64,000 nt of DNA from Lingula anatina (taxonomy: Eukaryota; Brachiopoda; Lingulata; Lingulida; Lingulidae), in the NCBI RefSeq assembly GCF_001039355.2, contig NW_019775417.1:336185-400184 (forward strand), in the 5' to 3' direction. The notes beneath the pieces were generated by a model that was not told where the DNA came from, searched no databases, and saw only the letters and a program-made list of their open reading frames with translations. Shown piece by piece: positions 49,173-57,853 of this stretch. Numbering within the stretch: position 1 is the first letter of the stretch; each line of letters starts with the position of its first letter. The translations under genes and the position numbers were made by a program.

Positions 49173-49802
49173 ATGTATCATCAAACAAGTATCAGAGGAA
49201 AACGATCTCCTAGGGAATGGAAAAAACCTAGAAATATGGAATCAAAAAACTGGCATAGCACTGCACCACCCAGGGGGAGAATCCCCAAGAGACCGGCGCC
49301 AATTACAGCCGGCCCCCCAGGAGTCAACGGCAACCCCTACCACGACGAAGTCGTCAGAGCAAAAGCTTACCTGAAAGGCTGCTCTGACTGGGCAGACCAC
49401 ATGCTCACACAACTCAGCAACAACGCCCACCATGTCAGATGCCGTGTAGACTTCAGGGGGTGCCCTGATGACGACATCCTTCTGGCAGCAATGATCAACA
49501 TACAAGACAAGGCCGCAACAGAGCTTAAATCCGCGATCGAGGCCCACACGCAAGCTTTCGTAGACAAAGCTAAGGAAAGCTTAGCAAAGGCAGAAGAGAG
49601 GGAATCCAGGGCGGAAGAGCACTTCAACATCCACGGCGTGTACACGCCAGGAAACCAACCCTCTACTTCAACGACCACAAACAACCAGATCATGGAGCAA
49701 ATGAGACTCCTCATTCTCGCCATGAAGGACAAGAAGAAGAGCCGCGTGCTAGCCAGCAAAGTGAAACGAAGACTAACCTCAGCCAAGAAAACTACACTGT
49801 AA
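49173..49802 (+). CDS. Unrecognised basic 209-aa protein with charged helix
   Basis: The ATG at 49173 opens 209 codons. The N-terminus is basic and proline-rich (about residues 8-50, KRSPREWKKPR, PPRGRIPKR). A central part has Cys70, Cys90 and Cys97. A charged, Ala/Glu/Lys-rich stretch at about 106-152 is probably a helix or coiled coil. Residues 161-172 are Ser/Thr/Asn-rich, and the C-terminus (185-209) is very basic. The reading frame is notably long for this AT-rich DNA and the local base composition is richer in GC than the flanks. A histone-type 3' stem-loop begins 37 nt after the stop. It could be an ORF1/gag-like protein of an unrecognised retroelement or a host gene; I do not recognise the family. 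Confidence 0.6.
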   Translation: MYHQTSIRGKRSPREWKKPRNMESKNWHSTAPPRGRIPKRPAPITAGPPGVNGNPYHDEVVRAKAYLKGCSDWADHMLTQLSNNAHHVRCRVDFRGCPDDDILLAAMINIQDKAATELKSAIEAHTQAFVDKAKESLAKAEERESRAEEHFNIHGVYTPGNQPSTSTTTNNQIMEQMRLLILAMKDKKKSRVLASKVKRRLTSAKKTTL

Positions 49803-49839
49803 AATAGAAGCCACTGCTTCTACGTCCTCGGAAAAAAAC

Positions 49840-49860
49840 GGCCCTTTTCAGGGCCACCCA
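49840..49860 (+). terminator. Histone-type mRNA 3' stem-loop with ACCCA
   Basis: The sequence GGCCCTTTTCAGGGCC followed by ACCCA matches the metazoan replication-dependent histone 3' processing signal (six-base-pair stem, four-base loop, ACCCA). It lies 37 nt after the stop of the ORF ending at 49802, a spacing typical of histone genes. A purine-rich stretch (GGAAAAGC) follows about 10 nt later, where a U7-binding downstream element would sit. No histone coding sequence is present. Confidence 0.7.
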
Positions 49861-50676
49861 TTTCTACCAGGAAAAGCTAAACCTGAATGTTCAAATAGAG
49901 CGCAATAATGCAAATAAAAGGCGAGATGCCTTCCCCACACTTATTTATAATCAATAAAGAAAAGAAAAGTCATTCTGGAGATAAAGCAAAATGCCATAAT
50001 CTCATTTAGACCAAATTTTAAACACTTACAGGGCACAATCGACTTATAAGACACAAACATCGCAAATAAAAGGCGAGATGATATCTCAGTTTATTTATAA
50101 GCAACAAGGAGAAAGCCTTCCAAAATTAAAAGAGGTGCCCGAAACCTATACAGACCATCCTAGCAAATGAAAATTCAGTGTTAACACGCAAATGCACAGC
50201 ATAAGAATACTAATAAACTTGATCCGAGGTTAAAATACCTTGCCAAAAATGAAACCAAATAAACTACATCTAAACAGATAGGATCAAGATACACCACGAG
50301 AACAGCCAATCAAAACTCATAACTGAAACAACCAATCAGATCGCGGCCTCGATCTCGATTTGACACAATTTCAACAAATCCTCAGTCGACCTCCGACTCT
50401 TGAGCCATTCACACGCTCGATTCATACCGTCCACTTTGACACAAGCGAGACACTTGTGATCAAGCATGATACTATAAAGCCGAGATGGCTCGTATCATTC
50501 ACAATGGCGAGACACCATTGATGAAAATCACTAAACAAAGCATGATACTTAAAAGCCGAGATGGCCCGTATCATTCACAATGGCGAGACACCATGATGAA
50601 AACTTACTAAACAAAGGCGAGACACCTTTGCTTACCAGCCCCTACGTCCCTAAATTTTTCCTTTTTTTTATTAATC

Positions 50677-50735
50677 GGACTCTGCAGCTGATGAAGGTCA
50701 CTTGTTGACCGAAAAGCGCTTTCTGCAACCAGTCC
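50677..50735 (+). ncRNA. Hammerhead ribozyme-like motif (type I)
   Basis: The core CTGATGA (50688-50694) and GAAA (50711-50714) flank stem II GGTCA/TGACC with a five-base loop. After GAAA a loopless stem III AAGC/GCTT follows, then T50722 as the cleavage-site base. Stem I pairs TGCAG (50683-50687) with CTGCA (50723-50727) and, beyond an internal loop, GGACT (50677-50681) with AGTCC (50731-50735). This is the type I layout with a minimal stem III known from Penelope-like elements and related retroelements. One extra A (50695) sits between CTGATGA and stem II, which may reduce activity. No reverse transcriptase or GIY-YIG domain is visible nearby. Confidence 0.6.
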
Positions 50736-50788
50736 ACCCTCCCCCTTCCCTCGACAGGCGAGACGCCTCTATTGTGCCAATCACGAAA

Positions 50789-50809
50789 TGCCCTTTTCAG
50801 GGCCCCCAG
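50789..50809 (+). terminator. Second histone-type stem-loop copy
   Basis: GCCCTTTTCAGGGC followed by CCCCAG repeats the loop and stem of the signal at 49840, with slightly altered flanks. It has no long ORF directly upstream; it lies in a tandem repeat with hairpins. Confidence 0.55.
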
Positions 50810-50939
50810 TGTAGATCGGTATCTATAAATCTCATACGAAGTAGGCGAGACACCTACTCTCTTATAAAGACGTTCTTTCCCTATAATAAAGGCGAGAAGC
50901 CTAACACACTCTAAGAGTCGCTCTCTACTCAGCACGGAA

Positions 50940-50961
50940 TGTCCTTTTCAGGGCACCCTAC
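50940..50961 (+). terminator. Third histone-type stem-loop copy
   Basis: TGTCCTTTTCAGGGCA followed by CCCTA. The outer T-A pair replaces a G-C pair and one G-T wobble is present, so pairing is kept despite sequence change. It is one period (about 150 bp) after the copy at 50789. Confidence 0.5.
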
Positions 50962-51256
50962 ATATATAAATGACTATGTATCTCATACCAGGCAGGCGAG
51001 ACACCTACCTTCCTATCAAAGACAAGTGGTTCTCATAATAAAGGCGAAAAGCCTAACACACTCTAAGAGCCGCTGTCTACTCTGCAAGGGGCGCTGTAAA
51101 AATACACGTCCTCAGAGGCCCAGCTCTGAATCGTGTTATTCTGGTAAAGTGGAATCTAACTAGGTCATGAGCCCACCACCCCCAACACTACCGTTGTTAG
51201 CTTACATGGTCGGATACCTTCATTGGACTGATGTGATAACATTTTACTTGTCACTA

Positions 51257-51505
51257 AGACTGGGTTCCCATACATAGATCGATCCATCTGGATCGACCTT
51301 ACTCCCTGGGGAGTCTCACTAAATTGTTATAAACTAACCGGCTTAAATGTCTGTCACGCCTACCAAAACAGATAGGGGTAAAGATAATTACCCCCTAACA
51401 GCTTTACTAGGCGTGACAGACATTTAAGCCGGTCAAGTTGACAGCAATTTAGGGAGACTCCCCAGGGAAATAGATCGATCCAAATTTCTGTGGGAATGGT
51501 CCCTA
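51257..51505. mobile_element. Palindromic foldback element, near-complete
   Basis: The best-preserved member: AGACTGGGTTCCCATACATA with GATCGATCC at left and GATCGATCC..GTGGGAATGGTCCCT at right, TCACTAAATTG paired with CAATTTAGGGAGA, and GGCTTAAATGTCTGTCACGC paired with its complement around GATAATTACCCCC. It lies just 3' of the hairpin/ribozyme region and of pentraxin copy 6. Confidence 0.75.
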
Positions 51506-51781
51506 AATGTCTGCTTCGTGGCGCATCGACCACATTGGGTTTAATCTTGACAATTTCATTAATGCTTTATGGTTACAAAGGCAAGCCGACACGAAAACTT
51601 AAGTAACAGAAAAAATTCAAAGGCAAAGGAAGTAGTCTTGCTCATATTTTGATGAATAGGGGACGCTACCTCGAGAGAGCATTGGCAGAAACAACAGTGT
51701 CCAAGAAAACTGTTTTGCACCAAATACTAATTTACAACAATCCAGTCTTTCGTTAAGGAAAGGATTGAAAGTTGTAACATT

Positions 51782-53529
51782 TTAACAATACTCCTTATAT
51801 GTTGCAACTTTGAAGTTAGTTTTGGTGACAGTATCCCAAGAAATGAGACTCCCCTCGTTAGTATTGGCACATATCGCCAGGCCGGGGATGTCGACTTTAT
51901 CATGGTCCCAGACGTTGACGCCGCCGACGAACCCCACAAAAGATGGATGCTTAGGAGGACAATCAGGTGTTGTCTCGTAATGGGTGTGCCCAACCACCCA
52001 TTTTCCACCTAAAATCAAGTTATAATGAAAAAGGTATAGACAAATATGAAATCTTGGGCGATCATTCATACTATAAAATAAAAACAACAATGTACATGTA
52101 TATTCAGTGCAGTATAAAGCTGTCCACCTCCTGTGCTCTGATTCACAATATGATGTATAATACAGCAATTCTTTATGTACCATTCAAACACCATGGTCTT
52201 ACCTCCAGGTATAAGTGTAACGTTCACAGGGCGACTCAGTGTGTGGAGACCATCCCTGTACATATTAATCTCTCTCTTGGCAACACTCCACACCACACAC
52301 CAGTGGTGCCAGTTCCCGTCGGCTGGTAGGGGCGCTTCAGCACGAGAGTTTCTATCCAGCACGCTAACGTCCTTCAAAACAACGGAGTAGCCGTGACCAA
52401 CGGGGCTGTATCCAAGTTCAATACTCCGACGACAACTTTCTGAGCCGTAGGATAGAATGGGGCCGCTTGTGGTGCGGATAGTTTTGATCCATATACAAGC
52501 TGTGAATGCATTTAAATCCGGGGTACTGGTGTGTAGTAGTGACCATGATAGGGTGCTATCTGGCTCAGGGAAGTGCAGAACTCGAGCACCACCTTAAAGT
52601 AAAACATGAATACCCACACAAGGGAAGGTCATCAACAGAACAGAGATAGTTATGACGCTTACTGTGATCAAATGATAAGTATATAATTAAAATTTTAAAA
52701 CAATTAATGTCAAGACCACAACTATTGTGGGATAAATTGCCTCACTAAGCAGTTATTTTGTCTGTATATCAGTCTTGTATGTACTTTGACAAATGATACT
52801 CTGAGTGAAGTAATTCAGAGAATATGGTTGTGATCCTAGGTTATAACAACATAACAGACCAGTTAGATGTGGAAAACTCGGGAACAAAAGGCAGGGAGAA
52901 ATACCTGGAATCTTAGGTATTTAAAATACTTGATCGGTTAGGTTATGAAAATTCACAAAAAAAAAAACAGATAACAGAAAGTGGTTGTGATCTTAAACGC
53001 TAATAAGATAATTGTGGCAATTTGTCTGCTGTGAAAAAAAACTCGGGAAAGACTGTTTAGGAAAAATGATTGTGATAACATCTGCTATTTTAGCTATTTC
53101 TGCTACAGGTATTTCCTTCCCTCCCTTCGTTCTTTAATTATGTATTTCTTTTATGACATCCACCTGGAAATGTAAGAAGCTTTACAGGGCATGAATGTGT
53201 CCGTGGGGATTTTCAAACCGGTGGAGAGAACTTCTAAAATTTCATTTTGGCGGGAAAATTTTATGCAATGATCTGATAGGGTCCTTCGAGACGAAAAGGG
53301 AGAGTTACACTGCAGCCAGTGTCTCCAAATATTTTTCTGAGACCTATATTTATATGCATTCTGCTTCATTGTGTCTTATTCACAAAGCACCAAAAATATA
53401 TAACAAATTTGGCCTTCCCCGTGCATATATTTTATGTAAATAGTTCTAAATACCTGGCGGTGGGTTTCCTGATCCACTGCCAAAACGATAAGACAACGCC
53501 AACGCGGCAAGCAGAAAATGTCCAAACAT
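51782..53529 (-). CDS. Pentraxin-like secreted protein, copy 6 (3 exons, 230 aa)
   Basis: Coding exons are complement(join(51782..52008, 52203..52592, 53454..53529)), 693 bp. The signal peptide is MFGHFLLAALALSYRFGSG, close to that of copy 3. The middle exon reads GGARVLHFPEPDS, FTACIW, SCRRS and HHWCVVWSVAKRE (the Gly after WS is Val here). The terminal exon reads GGKWVVGHTHYETTPDCPPK and ends KEYC-stop. Introns are short (194 and 861 bp), phase 1, GT/AG. It is the most compact copy. The AATAAA conserved 3' of copies 1-5 is not intact at the matching place, so 3' end use may differ. Confidence 0.85.
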
Positions 53530-54557
53530 GGTGTCTCTAGGAAAACAGAGTAGGAATGCTGCAAGCGGACTCTAAACATATACGTGTTTCTCCGATGATC
53601 TGATGCCAAACTATGCGGGTCTCCCAGTTAAATGTTTCAAAACGTGGCATGGGTAAAAACTTTTTGCCTTTGTTATGCACACGTGTTTTTGTAGTTTGCT
53701 TGCTTGCATGTTCAATGATATTCAAACTGAAATAGCAATGTAATGAGTCTTTTAGTATATATTGGTCACATTTAACCCTTCTAATAGCAGCATTTAAGTC
53801 ATTAGGGGGGGCAATTTTGGGCGTTCTTACATAACGTTATGGGGATCTTTTTTTACATATCATTACAATTCATGACAAGAAGATCTTTAACAAACGAAAT
53901 TTTCTTATTTTTGAAAGGTAATACCAACCCACCGACCAGTGCACACAAAAACACACATCGTTTTCATTAGCTTTTTAAACGAGTCGAGTATCTGAAACTG
54001 TACTACTACGTTTCGAGACATAAATAGGTAAACAGAAAGAGAACAACTTCAGAATGAATTTTGTAAATTGTAATTCTAAATACTAAGATTATTTTAAACA
54101 GAACAGTTACATGGATCATATAGTTAAATTAATTATCGTAGGAAAGGCTTAGATTGTGTTAGTTGCGAAAGCATATAAAGTTTAAATGATATAAATGAAC
54201 TTAGTAAGCAACGTGTTTAAAAATGGACTAGATATTCTATATCCGGTAATATATTTTCATAGCACTGGTAAATGTATGGTTCGCTTTGGGACTAGCGTAC
54301 CGGATTTGAAGTATAAAACTTTAACAGTTAGCACTGTGGGTTCAACAATTTTAATTTGTTTTCTTTGTTCCCGGACGATGTTTTCCAAGAGCTGCTTGAA
54401 GACTTTTTCTGAATACCATACATGCTGGTCAAGGTAATTGTACCTCTACAGTAGAAATTCTCAAAACTTTCTTTCAACAAGTGTGCAAAGCAAAAGTTGA
54501 TTTTAAGTCACCAAAGAGATAGAAAAGTTCATAGAAGCCAATTGCTGGATTCATGCT
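53530..54557. repeat. Segmental duplication upstream of pentraxin copy 6
   Basis: Partner of 21190-22175, with scattered substitutions and small indels. It includes the promoter-side block with CAAAACGTGGCATGGGTAAA, in which the TATA present in copy 3 is lost. Confidence 0.75.
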
Positions 54558-55169
54558 TTGGAAACATCGTGGTGTCTACTGCGCTATAAGTTGGATGATT
54601 TTTTTTTTTTTTTTTTTTTTTTTGCTGTATTCGTGGTTTAGGTCTTATATTCGAAATTTGAAATAAATGACTCGCGGTAATGGTGGCAGAGGCATCACAG
54701 CACTTCATGGTCTCATCACGGTGTCTCCGATATGAACGTGTCGTCGGGGAGTCAATCTAAAGACGTCATGTGAAAAAGTGTGAATAGTGAAAGTATTTTG
54801 ATATAGAAACAAATTTGGTGTTTTCAAAATTGTTTTAATCTCTTAAAATTATGAAATAAACACAGACTTTCGTGAGAGGTGGTCATAAAAAAAAATGAAT
54901 CCATCCTGAACATTTAGCAATTCTCTTCTTGTTAAATTGTCATGAGATATAAAATCAAGGAAGATATAAGTTATAAAATCAAGGAACAGGAAAGGTGCTG
55001 TTTTAGTTAAAAATGACAGTATCCCAGAAAATAGTTTTACGTATGTTAATCTTTAATTAACCCGATGCCATATGTTAAATACTAATTGTGTTCTAAAAAA
55101 TACAAAATGTTAACTGATTCATAAACAACACTATGAACCAATTACAACAAATATAGATATGAGAACATT

Positions 55170-55406
55170 TTGATTGGCCAGTTTTTAATGACTTCATGTG
55201 CGTCAGAACTTCGGACTCCACTGAGCGTGTGTTGCAGTGATAACACATGGACAGTAGACGAAAAATCGACGTGTCATAAAAACAACATGCCGCAAACATG
55301 CGTTGTACCCGGGTGCCATAATCAAAGATACAATAAAAAGACGTCCGCTGTTTTGTTTTACCTTCGGGGACAGCTAGAAAAACGTCCCACCCGAATCAAT
55401 GCTTAG
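55170..55406 (+). pseudogene. THAP-type zinc-finger N-terminus, truncated
   Basis: From 55287 the frame reads MPQTCVVPGCHNQRYNKKTS, then AVLFYLRGQLEKRP and a stop at 55406. The C-x4-C spacing with PGC-N matches the start of THAP domains, which occur in P-element-type transposases and host DNA-binding proteins. The later conserved C, H, P and W are missing. The same region in decayed form recurs in the pentraxin units. It could be a first exon, but no donor of good quality follows. Confidence 0.5.
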
Positions 55407-55462
55407 AATTTTAAAATCCTAGAGTAGAGTTATAACAGTAGTGTCGAACCACAATGTCCGTT

Positions 55463-55513
55463 TTTTTATTTTATTTTATTTTATTTTATTTTATTTTATT
55501 TTATTTTATTTTT
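55463..55513. repeat. (TTTTA)n microsatellite
   Basis: About nine TTTTA units, 60 bp after the THAP-like fragment. Confidence 0.95.
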
Positions 55514-56006
55514 GCAAGGATCAAGGATCCCCCCACCCTGCACTGTACAAGGTGATGTTCAGTAGGATAAACCTTTAACTCAAGGGCAAAGTCCTTATGA
55601 TGAGGACCACTGTAACTACAGAGGCTGTTGTTGTTTTAAAAGCAAAAAAAAAAACATAAAAAAAGTTAACAATTTAAAGTTTATTCATAATTTATCACTA
55701 GAAGGTACCCCATCGTATAAAATATCACCCATTATACTTTAACTTGAGGGTAGAATAAGGAATTATACTAATTAAGACACTAATGAATGGTTATAAGCAA
55801 CATTCTGTCTTATTTTGAACTTATTGAAATCATACATGTAATACTCCTTTGGAATTTACCATCATTCGGAATATCCCATCAAGACTGTGCAATCTATGGG
55901 CAGACCTATGCCAGACCTATAAACGCAAACACATGCATAGTAATAAGCAACTGTGAATGAAACCATTACCACATTGGCCAAACATCTTTGGGCCACATAT
56001 CTGACA

Positions 56007-56059
56007 CTGGTCCCACAGCTCCAGTGCCAATACAAAATAAAAATTGAATGGCCAAACAT
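56007..56059 (-). pseudogene. Pentraxin signal-exon relic
   Basis: The minus strand starts ATG TTT GGC CAT like the family signal exons and later reads IGTGAVGP in a shifted frame, matching the IGSGSAAPG end of copy 3. The frame is broken in between and the donor GT is lost. No middle or terminal exon follows. Confidence 0.55.
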
Positions 56060-56756
56060 GGTAGTGTTTAACAAGAATATACGAAAGCATGCTTCTCTTT
56101 GATGACCTTAAGCTCCATTTATATGCCTTCTGTTTGTTTCTCAATAGGAAACATGGATGCAAATCTCATTATACATTTTTATGTCCACTTCTCACTGAAT
56201 TTTTTACTTTTAATGACTATTATTGTGTAAATAGCCAATGGTATTCAGGTTGCCATACATTTGTGTAGCTATCTTATGAAAGCTACGGGTCTCACTGGCA
56301 TTTTGTTATACATTTTGTTGCTAAGCACCTTTTTATGTTTGCTGACTCTACCCTTTCGATTACTATACAAAGAGCATAAAGGGATTTTGATTACTGCATT
56401 TCAATTAATACCTTTATTTTAAAAAAATCATCGTAAAGTTTGTCGGCAATACGGCAACCCAAGCAATTAATCTTATTTAAAACGTCATACCTGAGGGCAC
56501 AGTTGAAGATTGTGGTAGGTGTGATAAAGCATTCCCGTGGATTGTGACCAATTAACTTAGCGAAGGGCCCAAAACGTTTCCCTCCTGAAATTCTGCACTA
56601 GCTTTCTACGTATCGGACTAGAGTTATACTGAAATGACTGACATGTTTTCTGGACGTCTATACATGTATATATTAACTGAACGAAAACTGATGGTAGAGC
56701 ACCTTTTCTGAGACCATTTGACACTACAAAATGACATATTTTAAATAATTCTAATT

Positions 56757-57781
56757 TCACGTTTTACTTATATTTGCATTTGACAGATTTTGCTGCCGCA
56801 GTATTCTGAAAGCGGGTTCGTACATTGGAAGAAGTTTCAATACCTCAGCGCAAATCGCATCCACCTGAAGCGCCATCTTGAGCGGCATATCTGTCTTCCA
56901 TCTGTGCGCCGTTTCTAGGGCATTTCGCCTTTTTGTCCCCCACGTTCCATTGTCTGTTTCAGCCCCGGTGGCCCTTTTAAGCCACGATTCGATATTGCCA
57001 GGCATTGTGCGGCCTAGAAAACTGTAAATTCTATTACTCCAAAGGACGGGATCCTCCACCACGTCTTCGTAAATCACCTGCAATATTCTCCCTGGGTAGC
57101 GTTTTTCTAGCGTTCTCCTGCTTATTAAGTCTGGTAACATATGCTCATTACAATGTCGATGTACTGCGCATTCAAGCCCACAATACTCGTAGAGCCAGCG
57201 TTGCGAATTGATCGATCCTCTTGGATCTCGGATGAGATGAATGACCTTGGCATTTGGATATTGACCCAGAATGGGGTCAAGGTCGTTCAAGGGCAGGCGT
57301 ATCACCTTAAATGCCTTGAAGCTGAATCTCGTGCATACTTCCTTGAGAATATCTGTACACTTGTCGCTTGTATCTCCGACTTCTTTGAAACAATTTTCCA
57401 TATCTTTTAAGTTCTTTTGCTCGGGATTGCAGAAAGGCCAAATTCGCATATTCATATTTAAGAAATATACAGACTTCGGCAGATGCTCTATATCACAATG
57501 GATAAGTTTTTTGAGGACGTCCACCATGAATGCGGCCTGTTTGTCAGCAGCCATTGTGCCCATGGGTCCCATCCTGTAAAGACAAAAAAGATAAAAATGT
57601 TTTTTTTTATGCTGCACCGCAGACAAACACAGAGACAAACGCCCAAACAAACAACTGCATGAATATAACAGGCAGATCGGTTACCCTGCAGGAAAGGACT
57701 GGAAGACACAAAGAAGAATTAGGAACTAAAATTGAACCCATAGACAAACAGTTCGCAGTTTTTTTCTCCAGAATTTTTAAT

Positions 57782-57853
<72 letters not shown>

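Larger units (their letters stand above)
48831..51054 (+). repeat. Cluster of variable-stem, conserved GAGA-loop hairpins
   Basis: At least twelve short hairpins share a loop containing GAGA (one variant GAAAA) while their stems differ but stay complementary. Examples are ACGTAG/CTACGT at 48831, AAGGC/GCCTT at 49918, ACAAG/CTTGT at 50441, AGCC/GGCT at 50478, CAATGG/CCATTG at 50502, CAAAGG/CCTTTG at 50612, AGGC/GCCT at 50756, AGTAGG/CCTACT at 50840, AGGC/GCCT at 50890, AGG/CCT at 50994 and AGGC/GCCT at 51042. The commonest loop is CGAGACA. Two sub-blocks are tandem duplicates (about 75 bp near 50465-50612, about 150 bp near 50785-51090). Confidence 0.65.

Noticed and set aside
49242-49786. Long minus-strand frames opposite the 209-codon ORF
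   Set aside because: Antisense shadows; the plus frame has a start, basic/charged composition and a 3' processing signal in the right place.
49840-50961. Possible histone gene cluster indicated by the stem-loops
   Set aside because: No H1, H2A, H2B, H3 or H4 coding sequence is found on either strand around these sites.
50441-51054. CRISPR-like array
   Set aside because: Spacing is irregular, the repeated unit is only a loop with changing stems, and the genome is eukaryotic.
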